Origin: Candidatus Competibacteraceae bacterium
GTDB taxonomy: Bacteria > Pseudomonadota > Gammaproteobacteria > Competibacterales > Competibacteraceae
Length of the DNA stretch: 33,456 nt
Direction: 5' to 3'
NCBI GenBank assembly: GCA_016790045.1
Contig: JAEUPW010000153.1
Location: 1 to 33,456 of the forward strand
Shown: positions 1 to 9,213 of the stretch, piece after piece
Layout of the letters: each line of letters opens with the position of its first letter
Numbering within the stretch: position 1 is the first letter of the stretch
Translations under genes and position numbers: made by a program
The notes under the pieces: generated by a model
The model's input: the letters and a program-made list of their open reading frames with translations, nothing else
What the model was told of the DNA's origin: nothing
The model's database searches: none

Positions 1-2126
1 AGATAACCGGCGGCGACCAGCAAGGCCAACAAGAACAAATACGTCTTCCAGGGCTGCTTCTTTTCCTCGAAGGGGTCCTTGAACGAACGTTGCGCGCCCG
101 GCGGCAAGGCGGCGACTCGCGTCAGCGAGGTCCCGAACGGAATGTTGATCGTGGCGCGGGTGTTGACCGCCCACCCGTTACCGTCGAGCAAAGGCGCAAG
201 ATTGCGCTTGCGCAGCTTGAGGAAGGCGATGATCATGGACGGGCCGGAGATCGCCAGCATAATCCCGATAATGGCGAGCGGCATTTGCCAGAACTTCAGC
301 CCCATGAAGCCGGTCAACACCGAGGCGAGGGCGGTGCCGATCGCCCCGACCGCCAACCCGATGGCGGCGAAAATACCGGCGAATTTGCCCACATCGAACG
401 GCGCGGCCGGCGCTTTGCCCGCTTCGGCTTTTTCCGCCGCCGCCGTGACGCCCGCCGCCGCCTTGTCGGCCGCCGCCTTGTCGCGCGCGGCCGCCATTTT
501 CTCGATCTGCTCCCCGATCATCTTGCCGATGCGCTTGTAGGGATACCAGAACGCTTGGCGGACGCTGATCGGATGCTCGATGATCTTGACGATGGTGGCG
601 TCCCAGTCGCGACCGCGCCGGTCGAAGAACACGCCGTTGCGCCCCACCATCAAATTGTCCGCGTCGCCGTTGGTGAAGGCGGCGGCGATGGTCATGCTTT
701 CGGTGCCGCCCCGGCGGCGGCAGTCGCAATACGCGAGGTAGATGCCGCTCAGGTTGGCCATTTCGGCGTGCTTGGCCATGTCGTCGATCCGCAGGCACAA
801 ATCGCAGCTGCGGCCGTCGATGAACAGGGTGCCGGCTTGGAAGATGGCGGTGTAGCCGGGAGTGTAAAAATCGCGGAACGAGACGAAATTATTGAGCAGC
901 CGGAACAGGTGTCGATAGTAACGGACCAAGCGGTCCACGTTGGTGACGGCTTCCATTTCCGCCGCCAGCGCCTTGTAGTTCTCGATCAGACCCTTGAGTT
1001 TATCCTGGTAGCCGCCGCTCAACAGCGTGCGGACTCGGGTCAGGCCCAAGCCCTCGACCGACGCGCCTTTTTTGTTGCTCAACCATTTCTTGTGAGCGGC
1101 GAAACGCGCGCACAAGGCTTCCCATTCCTGGGCGCTGATACTGGTCTTTTCGTTGAAGCCGGGCGGCATGATCTTGGCGCGGAAATCCGTCATCGCGCCG
1201 CTCCAGGCCGGATTGAGGCCCGATTCCAGCGGCAGCGGCTTGCCCGCCTCGATCTTTGCCAGCGGCAGGGCGGCGACTTCCCCGGTGGTCACCGACAGAT
1301 TCTTGCCGGCGAAGGCCTCATACTCCGTCAAGGCCGGATTGAGCGGTTCGGCGGCTCGCGAGTCGAACGCCGCCAACCGGCAACGGGTGAAGTAATCGTC
1401 GATCTTGTCCTTGACGGCGTCGAACGCGGCGGTCGCCGCCTCGGTTTTATCGCCGAACGGCAACAGATTGGCCGCGTCCCGTTCCGTTTCCCGCCACCAG
1501 TCGGAATAGGCTTGCGCCTCGGTGAAAAACTGGTCGATCTGGTCCTCGTTCAGGCTCGGCGCGCCCTTGTCGTCCGCGACCGCGCCGATGCTGGCGAGGA
1601 TGTCCTCGACCGCGCCCTTGATTTCTTCGTCCTCAATGATGTCGGCGGTCAATACGCCCTCGGGGTTGAAGCGGGTATCGGCGAAAATACTGGCGGTATC
1701 CGCAGTATCCTCGACACCGATTACCGTCTCGTCGGGCTTGCCGAGATGCGCCAAAATCTGCTTGGCCGAGATCAGTACCTCCAAGCCTTCCGGGGTGCTG
1801 TCATCGATGGCGTCCAGCGGCAATGCGTCCGCGTTCTTGGTCATCTCCTCGGGATTTTTTAAAACCGACGTGGCCCAGTTGACCGCTCCGATGATTTCCG
1901 GCACGCGGATGCGGCCGTCTCCGTCGTTGTCGATCAGTTCGAGCGTTTTATCATCAAACTCCAGGCCGCTGGTCGGACAACTGAGCGTCGCCCACAATTT
2001 GGGATCGAGATGTTCCAATGCTTTGAGATCGGCCGCGCTTTCCAAACGGACCTGATCGAAACCGCCAGAACGGAAAAACCGCCATTTGTGTTCATTAATT
2101 GATACGGACTTAGGGCTATTCGCCAT
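1..2126 (-). CDS. Large membrane-anchored EF-hand protein of unknown function (C-terminus cut by window edge)
   Basis: The gene starts at ATG 2126, after an AAGGA Shine-Dalgarno about 7 bases upstream, and stays open for 708 codons to the left edge, so its C-terminus is missing. I do not recognise a named family. Residues 66-77 (DNDGDGRIRVPE) are a perfect calcium EF-hand loop, with D1, D3, D5, G6, I8 and E12 all in place. The long middle part is soluble, rich in charged residues and probably helical. A cysteine cluster (CDLC, then CDC) lies near residue 450. An Ala/Lys/Glu-rich helix near residue 550 precedes two adjacent transmembrane segments and a short basic stretch (KLRKRN). A third hydrophobic segment begins at the window edge. 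It looks like a cytoplasmic or periplasmic sensor-type domain held in the membrane by its C-terminus. It diverges from aqpZ. Gene reality is well supported; function is unknown. Confidence 0.85.
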   Translation of the reverse strand, partial: MANSPKSVSINEHKWRFFRSGGFDQVRLESAADLKALEHLDPKLWATLSCPTSGLEFDDKTLELIDNDGDGRIRVPEIIGAVNWATSVLKNPEEMTKNADALPLDAIDDSTPEGLEVLISAKQILAHLGKPDETVIGVEDTADTASIFADTRFNPEGVLTADIIEDEEIKGAVEDILASIGAVADDKGAPSLNEDQIDQFFTEAQAYSDWWRETERDAANLLPFGDKTEAATAAFDAVKDKIDDYFTRCRLAAFDSRAAEPLNPALTEYEAFAGKNLSVTTGEVAALPLAKIEAGKPLPLESGLNPAWSGAMTDFRAKIMPPGFNEKTSISAQEWEALCARFAAHKKWLSNKKGASVEGLGLTRVRTLLSGGYQDKLKGLIENYKALAAEMEAVTNVDRLVRYYRHLFRLLNNFVSFRDFYTPGYTAIFQAGTLFIDGRSCDLCLRIDDMAKHAEMANLSGIYLAYCDCRRRGGTESMTIAAAFTNGDADNLMVGRNGVFFDRRGRDWDATIVKIIEHPISVRQAFWYPYKRIGKMIGEQIEKMAAARDKAAADKAAAGVTAAAEKAEAGKAPAAPFDVGKFAGIFAAIGLAVGAIGTALASVLTGFMGLKFWQMPLAIIGIMLAISGPSMIIAFLKLRKRNLAPLLDGNGWAVNTRATINIPFGTSLTRVAALPPGAQRSFKDPFEEKKQPWKTYLFLLALLVAAGY

Positions 2127-2349
2127 ACGAAATTCCTTCAAATTGTATAAGCATCGATATTATAGACTGGGTTTATGCGCCCTGGCCTGCTATCCTCTCG
2201 CGCGGCCGGGCCTGGCTCGGCGGACACCGCCCGCTACCACTGTAGTTCGTTCTCCCGCCTTTTAACAGCAACGGCGCTGCGAGAACATGCGGGGGCGCGA
2301 GCGGGGTGAACTTTAAATTGATTCGCTCATATTTTGGAGGACTTTTAGC
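2127..2349. other. Divergent intergenic region between the EF-hand gene and aqpZ
   Basis: These 223 non-coding bases must hold the promoters for both flanking genes. Apart from the minus-strand TATAAT at 2159-2164, I see only a weak nested inverted repeat: GTTCTC at 2249-2254 with GAGAAC at 2281-2286, and CGCC/GGCG inside. The aqpZ ribosome binding site GGAGG lies at 2336-2340. I see no recognisable operator or riboswitch. Confidence 0.5.
2159..2164 (-). promoter_or_regulatory. Candidate -10 box for the EF-hand protein gene
   Basis: A perfect TATAAT on the minus strand lies about 33 bases upstream of the ATG at 2126. No good -35 hexamer is visible 16-18 bases further upstream, so an activator or an alternative spacing would be needed. 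This is inferred from the motif alone. Confidence 0.35.
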
Positions 2350-3069
2350 ATGCCGCTTATGAATCGTCTTGCCGCCGAATTCATCGGCACCCTTTGGCTG
2401 GTTCTAGGAGGCTGCGGCAGCGCCGTATTAGCTGCTGTTTTCGTGGGCCCCAACAATTACCCGCTCGGCATCGCTTTGGTGGGCGTGTCTCTGGCGTTCG
2501 GCTTGACCGTGCTGACCATGGCCTACGCTATCGGCCACATTTCCGGCTGTCATCTGAATCCTGCGGTTTCGGTGGGCCTGTGGGCGGGCGGCCGTTTCCC
2601 GACCGCCGATCTGGTCCCCTACATCATCGCGCAAGTGCTGGGCGGCATCGCCGGCGCCGCGATCATCTATATGATCGCCACCGGCAAACCGGGCTTCGAT
2701 CTGGTGGCCAGCGGCTTCGCGGCCAACGGCTTCGACGATCACTCGCCCGGCAAATACGGCATGAACGCCGCGCTGATCTGCGAAATCGTGATGACTTTCA
2801 TGTTTTTGATCATCATTCTCGGCTCGACCCACAAAAACGCGCCGGGCGGCTTCGCCCCCATCGCCATCGGTTTGGGTTTGACGCTGATTCACTTGATCAG
2901 CATCCCGGTGACCAACACCTCGGTCAACCCGGCGCGCAGCACCAGCCAAGCGATTTTCGTCGGCGGCTGGGCCTTGCAGCAACTGTGGCTGTTCTGGGTC
3001 GCGCCGATCATCGGCGCGGCGCTGGCCGGCTTCTTCTACCGCTGGATGGCCGGCGACAACAACGACTAG
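2350..3069 (+). CDS. aqpZ: Aquaporin Z (water channel)
   Basis: Inner-membrane MIP-family channel of 239 residues, close to the 231 of E. coli AqpZ. Both NPA motifs are present (residues 70-72 and 193-195). The aromatic/arginine selectivity filter can be read as F50, H181, T190 and R196, which is the water-specific AqpZ set and not the glycerol-facilitator GlpF set. The conserved stretches [19 protein letters not shown] and [14 protein letters not shown] match AqpZ almost word for word. The start is fixed by GGAGG 9 bases upstream of the ATG. The gene faces the glycerol operon tail by tail and ends in its own terminator, so it is a monocistronic unit. Despite the neighbouring glycerol genes, the filter argues that it moves water, not glycerol. 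Confidence 0.96.
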   Translation: MPLMNRLAAEFIGTLWLVLGGCGSAVLAAVFVGPNNYPLGIALVGVSLAFGLTVLTMAYAIGHISGCHLNPAVSVGLWAGGRFPTADLVPYIIAQVLGGIAGAAIIYMIATGKPGFDLVASGFAANGFDDHSPGKYGMNAALICEIVMTFMFLIIILGSTHKNAPGGFAPIAIGLGLTLIHLISIPVTNTSVNPARSTSQAIFVGGWALQQLWLFWVAPIIGAALAGFFYRWMAGDNND

Positions 3070-3088
3070 ATTGAGGCGGTTGCTGGAT

Positions 3089-3115
3089 AAGGGCGTCGCA
3101 AGACGCCCTTTTTTT
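3089..3115 (+). terminator. Rho-independent terminator of aqpZ
   Basis: A perfect 9-bp stem (AAGGGCGTC / GACGCCCTT) closed by a GCAA tetraloop is followed by a run of T's, 20 bases after the aqpZ stop codon. On the opposite strand the same hairpin lacks a T-run, so it is a good terminator only for aqpZ. Confidence 0.93.
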
Positions 3116-3138
3116 CGCCTCAAAACCTCCCAAAATCC

Positions 3139-3170
3139 GAACCGCTCGGCCAGAGCTTTAGCCTCGCTCG
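3139..3170 (+). repeat. Dispersed intergenic repeat, copy 1
   Basis: GAACCGCTCGGCCAGAGC, then AGCCTCG and CTCG, closely match the stretch at 21239-21270 (17 of the first 18 bases identical). Both copies lie just downstream of genes. This copy is between the converging ends of aqpZ and glpV and lacks the downstream hairpin arm that copy 2 has. Confidence 0.45.
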
Positions 3171-3171
3171 A

Positions 3172-4902
3172 TCAACGCACTTTGCCCGCCTTCCAGGCGG
3201 ACAGCAGCGTGTCGTAAGCAATCGTTTCGCCCTTGGGCTTTTCGTTCGCCAATTTCTTCCACGGCGCTCCCGTGTCGCTCAGCCACTTGGCCGGATCGCC
3301 CTTGGCATTAAGCTTGGGCGCGCAGCGCGCCATGCCGGCGCGCTCCAGCCGGGCCAACACCTGATCCATCTCGTCGGCCAGATTGTCCATCGCCGCTTGC
3401 GGCGTCTTCTCGCCGGTCACCGCCTGGGCGACGTTCTTCCACCAGAGTTGCGCCAGCTTCGGATAGTCGGGTACGTTGGTGCCGGTCGGCGTCCAGGCGA
3501 CGCGCGCCGGGCTGCGGTAGAACTCCACCAGTCCGCCGAGTTTGGGCGCGAGATCGGTCATGGCCTGCGACTGAATGTCCGATTCGCGGATCGGGGTCAG
3601 GCCGACGAGGGTCTTTTTCAGCGAAGCGGTCTTCGAGGTCACGAATTGGGCATAGAGCCAGGCTGCCGCTGTCCGGTTCGGGTCTTGATCCTTGAAGAAG
3701 GTCCACGAGCCGACATCCTGATAACCGTTCTGCATCCCGTCCTTCCAATAGGGGCCGTTCGGGCCGGGGGCCATCCGCCATTTCGGGGTACCGTCGGCGT
3801 TGACCACCGGTAGGCCCGCTTTGGTCATATCGGCGGTAAAGGCGGTGTACCAGAAAATCTGCTGGGCGATCTGACCCTGAGCGGGCACCGGCCCGGCTTC
3901 GCCGAAAGTCATGCCAGTAGCTTCTTTCGGTGCGTATTTCTTCATCCAATCGACGTACTTGGTGAGCGCGTACACCGCCGCCGGCGAGTTGGCCGCGCCG
4001 CCGCGCGCCACCGAGGCGCCGACCGGCGCGCAGCGATCTTCCGCTACCCGGATGCCCCACTCATCCACCGGGAAACCGTTGGGAATGCCTTTATCGGCAG
4101 TACCCGCCATCGACAGCCAAGCGTCGGTGAAGCGCCAGCCCAGCGACGGGTCTTTCTTGCCGTAATCCATGTGGCCGTAGACTTTCTTGCCGTCCACGTC
4201 CTTTACGTCGTCGGTGAAGAATTGGGCGATATCTTCATAAGCAGACCAGTTGAGCGGCACGCCGAGATCGTAGCCGTATTTGGCTTTGAACTTGTCCTGC
4301 AAATCCTTGCGCGCGAACCAGTCGGCGCGGAACCAGTACAGGTTGGCGAACTGCTGATCGGGCAACTGGTAGAGCTTGCCATCTGGTGCGGTGGTAAAGC
4401 TGGTGCCGATGAAATCCTTCAAATCCAAGCCGGGATTGGTGTAGTCCTTGCCCTCGCCCGCCATGTAATCGCTCAGGTTCATGATCTTGCCGTAGCGATA
4501 ATGGGTGCCGATCAGGTCGGAATCGGAAATCCAGCCATCGTAGATCGATTTGCCCGATTGCATCGAGGTTTGCAGCTTCTCGACCACGTCGCCTTCCTGG
4601 ATCAGATCGTGCTTGACCGTGATCCCGGTGATTTCGGTGAAGGCTTTGGCCAGGGTCTTGCTCTCGTACTCGTGGGTGGTGATGGTCTCGGACACCACCG
4701 CGATCTCTTTCACGCCCTTGGCTTGCAGCTTCTTGGCGGCGTCGATGAACCACTGCATCTCGGCCAGTTGCTGCTCCTTACTCAGGGTGGAGGGCTGAAA
4801 TTCGCTGTCGATCCATTTCTTGGCCTCGGCTTCTCCGGCCTGAACCGGCCCGGCCAGCGCGCAAGCCACGGCGAACGCCAACGCGGTATAACGTGCATTC
4901 AT
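3172..4902 (-). CDS. glpV: Glycerol ABC transporter substrate-binding protein GlpV
   Basis: Periplasmic binding protein of 576 residues that would deliver glycerol to the GlpPQ-ST importer. Residues 1-22 form a typical Sec signal peptide, with a hydrophobic core and an AQA cleavage motif before Gly23. The mature protein is a large carbohydrate-type (CUT) binding protein, at the upper end of family length. It is the last gene of the glpK-to-glpV run and sits in the position GlpV occupies in the rhizobial glpSTPQUV operon. The 90-base gap before it, unlike the overlaps between the other genes, holds a hairpin and a strong GAGGAG ribosome binding site, which fits higher expression of the binding protein. 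The family assignment is strong; the glycerol specificity rests on operon context and on knowledge of the rhizobial system. Confidence 0.88.
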   Translation of the reverse strand: MNARYTALAFAVACALAGPVQAGEAEAKKWIDSEFQPSTLSKEQQLAEMQWFIDAAKKLQAKGVKEIAVVSETITTHEYESKTLAKAFTEITGITVKHDLIQEGDVVEKLQTSMQSGKSIYDGWISDSDLIGTHYRYGKIMNLSDYMAGEGKDYTNPGLDLKDFIGTSFTTAPDGKLYQLPDQQFANLYWFRADWFARKDLQDKFKAKYGYDLGVPLNWSAYEDIAQFFTDDVKDVDGKKVYGHMDYGKKDPSLGWRFTDAWLSMAGTADKGIPNGFPVDEWGIRVAEDRCAPVGASVARGGAANSPAAVYALTKYVDWMKKYAPKEATGMTFGEAGPVPAQGQIAQQIFWYTAFTADMTKAGLPVVNADGTPKWRMAPGPNGPYWKDGMQNGYQDVGSWTFFKDQDPNRTAAAWLYAQFVTSKTASLKKTLVGLTPIRESDIQSQAMTDLAPKLGGLVEFYRSPARVAWTPTGTNVPDYPKLAQLWWKNVAQAVTGEKTPQAAMDNLADEMDQVLARLERAGMARCAPKLNAKGDPAKWLSDTGAPWKKLANEKPKGETIAYDTLLSAWKAGKVR

Positions 4903-4925
4903 CGCTCTTCTCCTCGTTCGTTATC

Positions 4926-4971
4926 CGCTTCCCCACGGGGTGATGCGGGTTGCCACGGCCTCGGGGAAGCG
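4926..4971 (-). other. Intercistronic stem-loop between glpU and glpV
   Basis: Perfect 9-bp inverted repeats (CGCTTCCCC at 4926-4934 and GGGGAAGCG at 4963-4971) enclose 28 bases in the only sizeable gap inside the glp operon, just before the binding-protein gene. No T-run follows. An mRNA-stabilising element, as in the malE-malF type of spacing, is the likeliest role; partial attenuation is the alternative. Confidence 0.5.
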
Positions 4972-4992
4972 CTAGGCCGGATTCCCGAAATT

Positions 4993-5301
4993 TCAGCCGC
5001 GCCGCAGGATCAACGCCAGCGCGGCCATCGAAATGACGAAACTGATCCAGATACTGGGTTCCTGTTGCAGCGACAGCCACTCCGTGAATTTACCGGCCAG
5101 GCCGATAAAGCCCAAGTTGATGTAAGCCGCGGTCAGCAAGCCGATAAACAGCCGGTCGCCGCGCGTGGTGGCGATGGGCAAAAACCCCTTGCGCAAGCTC
5201 GTCGGCGATTTGATTTCCCACACCGTCATCCCGACCAGCATCAGGGCGATGCAACCGAAAAACACCGCGACCGGGGTGGTCCACACCATCCAGGCGAACA
5301 T
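4993..5301 (-). CDS. glpU: Small membrane protein GlpU (DUF2160 family) of the glycerol ABC transporter
   Basis: A 102-residue protein with three or four hydrophobic segments, starting MFAWMVWTTPVAV and containing WEIKSPTSLRKGF followed by RGDRLFIG. This pattern is characteristic of the DUF2160/GlpU proteins found only beside glycerol-type ABC importers. Its ATG overlaps the glpQ stop codon by one base (TGATG), so translation is coupled to the permease. In Rhizobium the role of GlpU is unknown beyond membership of the operon; an accessory membrane subunit is an inference. Synteny and the motif make the identification firm. Confidence 0.86.
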   Translation of the reverse strand: MFAWMVWTTPVAVFFGCIALMLVGMTVWEIKSPTSLRKGFLPIATTRGDRLFIGLLTAAYINLGFIGLAGKFTEWLSLQQEPSIWISFVISMAALALILRRG

Positions 5302-6105
5302 CACACTCTCCCCATGGCGAAGCCCTTGGCGATGTAGTGGCGCACGAACCAGATCACCACCGCGCCGGGCAGGATGGTGAGCGTGCCCGCCGCCGCCAGC
5401 ACCGCCCAGTCCATGCCGGAGGCGGAGACAGTGCGGGTCATCACCGAGACGATGGGCTTGGCGTCCACGCTGGTCAGCGTGCGGGCCAGCAACAGTTCCA
5501 CCCAACTGAACATGAAGCAGAAGAACGCCGCCACCCCGACCCCGGATTTGATCAGCGGCAGGAAGATGGTGAAGAAGAAACGCGGGAAGGAATAGCCGTC
5601 GATGTAGGCGGTTTCGTCGATCTCGCGCGGGATGCCCGACATGAAACCTTCCAGAATCCACACCGCCAGCGGCACGTTGAACACCAGATGGGCCAGGGCC
5701 ACCGCGATGTGGGTGTCCATCAATCCCAAGGTGGTGTAAAGCTGAAAAAACGGCAGCAAAAACACCGCCGGCGGGGTCATCCGGTTGGTGAGCAGCCAGA
5801 AAAACACGTGCTTGTCGCCGAGAAAGGAATAGCGCGAGAAGGCGTATGCGGCCGGCAGCGCCACCGCGATCGAAATCGCCATATTGATGGCGACGTAAAT
5901 CAGGCTGTTGATATAGCCCGAGTACCACGACGCATCGGTAAAAATGGTGGCGTAGTTGGCCAGGGTGAACTGTCGCGGCAGCAACGAGAAGCTCGCCAGA
6001 ATCTCCTCGTTGGTCTTGAAGCTCATGTTGACCATCCAGTAGATCGGCAGCAGCGCGAAAATGAGATACGCGACCAAAAACAGCGTCCGCCAGCGCAAGC
6101 GCGCT

Positions 6106-6113
<8 letters not shown>
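5301..6113 (-). CDS. glpQ: Glycerol ABC transporter permease GlpQ
   Basis: Inner-membrane permease of 270 residues, MalG/CUT1-like, with about six transmembrane helices. The cytoplasmic EAA loop, which docks on the ATPases, is visible at roughly residues 163-192: GFMSGIPREIDETAYIDG followed by a PLIKSG end. It pairs with GlpP to form the pore. It overlaps glpP by 8 bases and glpU by 1 base. The name follows from its family and its order in the operon. Confidence 0.9.
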
Positions 6114-6986
<873 letters not shown>

Positions 6987-6990
<4 letters not shown>

Positions 6991-8111
6991 GCGCTCGCCC
7001 TCAACGCTTGCGGCTCCGACCCGGCAGCGATCAATTGCTGGTCGCGGCCGTAAAAACAGGTGTGCGGCCCCAGCACCTCCAACCCGACTTGCTCGCCGAC
7101 TTGCGGGATGGCGCTGGCCGGACTCAACCGCGCCCGCACCAGCGCCTCGCCGGCGCGGGCGGTCAACAGCCAATAGGTGCCGATGTCCAGCACTTGGGTC
7201 ACTTCGGCGACCAGCGCGCCCTCCGCGCTCGCGTCCGCCAAGGTCACGTGCTCCGGCCGCACCCCCAGCGTGAATTCACCGGCCGCGCTCAGCGTTCCAA
7301 CCAGCGCCGGCGCGACGGGCAGGCGGCGGCCGGCCACCTCGACCGCGCCTTCGCGCCAGCGCGCCGGCAAAAAATTCATGCCCGGCGAGCCGATGAAGTG
7401 GCCGACGAACATGTGCTGCGGTCGCTCGAACAGTTCGGCGGCCGTGCCGATCTGCACCGCCCGGCCGCGCGTCATCACCACCACCTGATCGGCGAAGGTC
7501 AGCGCCTCCACCTGATCGTGAGTGACGTAGATCAGCGTCAATTTCAGCTCGTGATGGATTTGCTTGAGCTTGCGCCGTAACTGCCATTTCAAATGCGGGT
7601 CGATCACCGTCAGCGGCTCGTCGAACAGCACCGCGCTGACATCCTCGCGCACCAGCCCGCGCCCCAGCGAAATCTTTTGCTTGGCGTCGGCGGCGAGGTT
7701 GGCGGCGCGCTGGTGGAGCTGGCCGCTCAATTCCAGCATCTCGGCGATCCGCCCGACGCGGGCTTTGATCCGCTCCGGCGGCAGCCCGCGATTGCGCAGC
7801 GGAAAAGCCAGATTGTCGGCCACCGTCATGGTGTCGTAGACCACCGGAAACTGGAACACCTGGGCGATGTTGCGCTGTTGCGGGCTGCGCGCGGTCACGT
7901 CCGCGCCATCGAAGCGCACCGCGCCGCGCGAGGGCCGCACCAGCCCGGAAATGAGGTTGAGCAGCGTGGTTTTGCCGCAGCCCGATGGCCCCAGCAGCGC
8001 GTAAGCGCCTCCGTCGGCAAAGCTCATTTGCAGCGGCAACAGCGCGTAGTCGCTGTCCTGTTGGGGATCGGGCAGATAAGAATGGGCGAGATCGAGGTCG
8101 ATGCGGGCCAT
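6987..8111 (-). CDS. glpT: Glycerol ABC transporter ATP-binding protein GlpT (degenerate signature motif)
   Basis: ATPase of 374 residues with a C-terminal TOBE/regulatory extension. Walker A is intact (GPSGCGKT, 41-48), as are Walker B (FDEP, D164 and E165) and the switch histidine H198 in YVTHDQ. The ABC signature, normally LSGGQ, reads LAADA (139-143) and continues KQKISLGRGL, so this subunit cannot complete its partner's ATP site in the usual way. The start ATG at 8111 lies one base after the glpS stop. The partner GlpS shows the complementary pattern, so the pair should form one normal and one degenerate site. The symbol refers to the rhizobial glycerol operon, not to the E. coli glycerol-3-phosphate antiporter GlpT. 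Confidence 0.88.
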
Positions 8112-8112
8112 G

Positions 8113-9213
8113 TCAGCGCGCTCCGGACCGTTGCGGCGCGACCAGCAAGTCGCCCCGCGCATCGAACACGTGAATTTGCGCCGGATCGAGATACAAGGTG
8201 ATCGCCGCGCCCAATTTAAAATAGTGAACGCCGGTCAATTGCGCGACCAGCGGGCCGACCGCCGCCGCGACATGGACGAAGGTGTCGGAGCCGGAAATTT
8301 CGGCCAATTCCACCCGCCCGGCCAGCGCCACGTCGCCGGGGCGCGGCCGCACCCGCAAGGCGCTGGCGCGGACGCCGACCGTCACGCCCGCCTCGGCGGC
8401 AGCGGCCGGCGTCGCGTTCGCCGGCAGCGACACGGCCAGCCGGGCGTCGCCGGCCAATTGAATCCCGGATTCCGCGACGCGACCCTGCCACAAATTGATC
8501 GGCGGATCGCTGAAGGCGCGGGCCACCCGGATCGAGCGCGGCCGGCGAAACACCTCGGCGGTCGGGCCGTATTGCAGCAGCTCGCCGGCGTCCAGCACCG
8601 CCGTATAGCCGCCCAGCAGCAAGGCTTCGGTCGGTTCGGTGGTGGCATACACCACGGTCGAATCGCCGCCGGCAAACAGCGCCGACAGCTCCTCGCGCAA
8701 TTCCTCGCGCAGCTTGTAATCCAGATTGACCAGCGGCTCGTCCAGCAGCATCAGCGGCGCCTGTTTGGCCAGGGCGCGGGCCAGCGCCACCCGCTGCTGC
8801 TGGCCGCCGGACAGCTCGGCGGGCAAGCGGTCGAGAAACGTCTCGATGTGCAGCTTGGCGGCCAGCTCCCGCACCCGCCGGTCGATGGCGGCGCGGTCGA
8901 GGTCGCCGCGCAGCTTGAGCGGCGAGGCGATGTTGTCCGCCACCCGCAGCGACGGGTAGTTGATGAACTGCTGGTAGACCATCGCCACGTTGCGCTCGCG
9001 CACCGACCGGCCGGTCACGTCCTCACCGTCCACCCGCACCCGGCCCTGGCTGGGCGCATCCAGCCCGGCCATCAAGCGCATCAGCGTGGTCTTGCCGGCC
9101 TGGGTCGCGCCCAGCAGCACGGTGACCGCGCGCGGCTGCAAAGCAAAATCCAGCGGGTAAAGATGGGTGGCCGCGCCGACCCGCTTGGCGACTCCTTCCA
9201 GCGTCAATTGCAT
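8113..9213 (-). CDS. glpS: Glycerol ABC transporter ATP-binding protein GlpS (switch histidine missing)
   Basis: ATPase of 366 residues with a C-terminal TOBE region. Walker A is GATQAGKT (35-42), the signature is a canonical LSGGQQQR starting at residue 134, and Walker B ends LLDEP (D158, E159). Where other importers have the H-loop histidine (THD), this protein has TTE, with T192 in the histidine position. GlpS overlaps the end of glpD by 10 bases. With GlpT it makes a heterodimeric motor: the GlpT nucleotide site completed by the GlpS signature is canonical, while the reverse site is degenerate. The assignment is supported by family and operon order. Confidence 0.88.
   Translation of the reverse strand: MQLTLEGVAKRVGAATHLYPLDFALQPRAVTVLLGATQAGKTTLMRLMAGLDAPSQGRVRVDGEDVTGRSVRERNVAMVYQQFINYPSLRVADNIASPLKLRGDLDRAAIDRRVRELAAKLHIETFLDRLPAELSGGQQQRVALARALAKQAPLMLLDEPLVNLDYKLREELREELSALFAGGDSTVVYATTEPTEALLLGGYTAVLDAGELLQYGPTAEVFRRPRSIRVARAFSDPPINLWQGRVAESGIQLAGDARLAVSLPANATPAAAAEAGVTVGVRASALRVRPRPGDVALAGRVELAEISGSDTFVHVAAAVGPLVAQLTGVHYFKLGAAITLYLDPAQIHVFDARGDLLVAPQRSGAR

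Noticed and set aside
90..1862. A 590-codon open frame on the plus strand opposite the EF-hand gene
   Set aside because: It is Arg/Gly/Asp-rich with no motif, lacks a ribosome binding site and mirrors the codon structure of the minus-strand gene, which reads as a sensible protein with an EF-hand and membrane helices.
4171..5337. Long plus-strand open frame across glpV and glpU
   Set aside because: Composition is typical of an antisense shadow in GC-rich DNA; the minus strand here encodes well-recognised transporter subunits.
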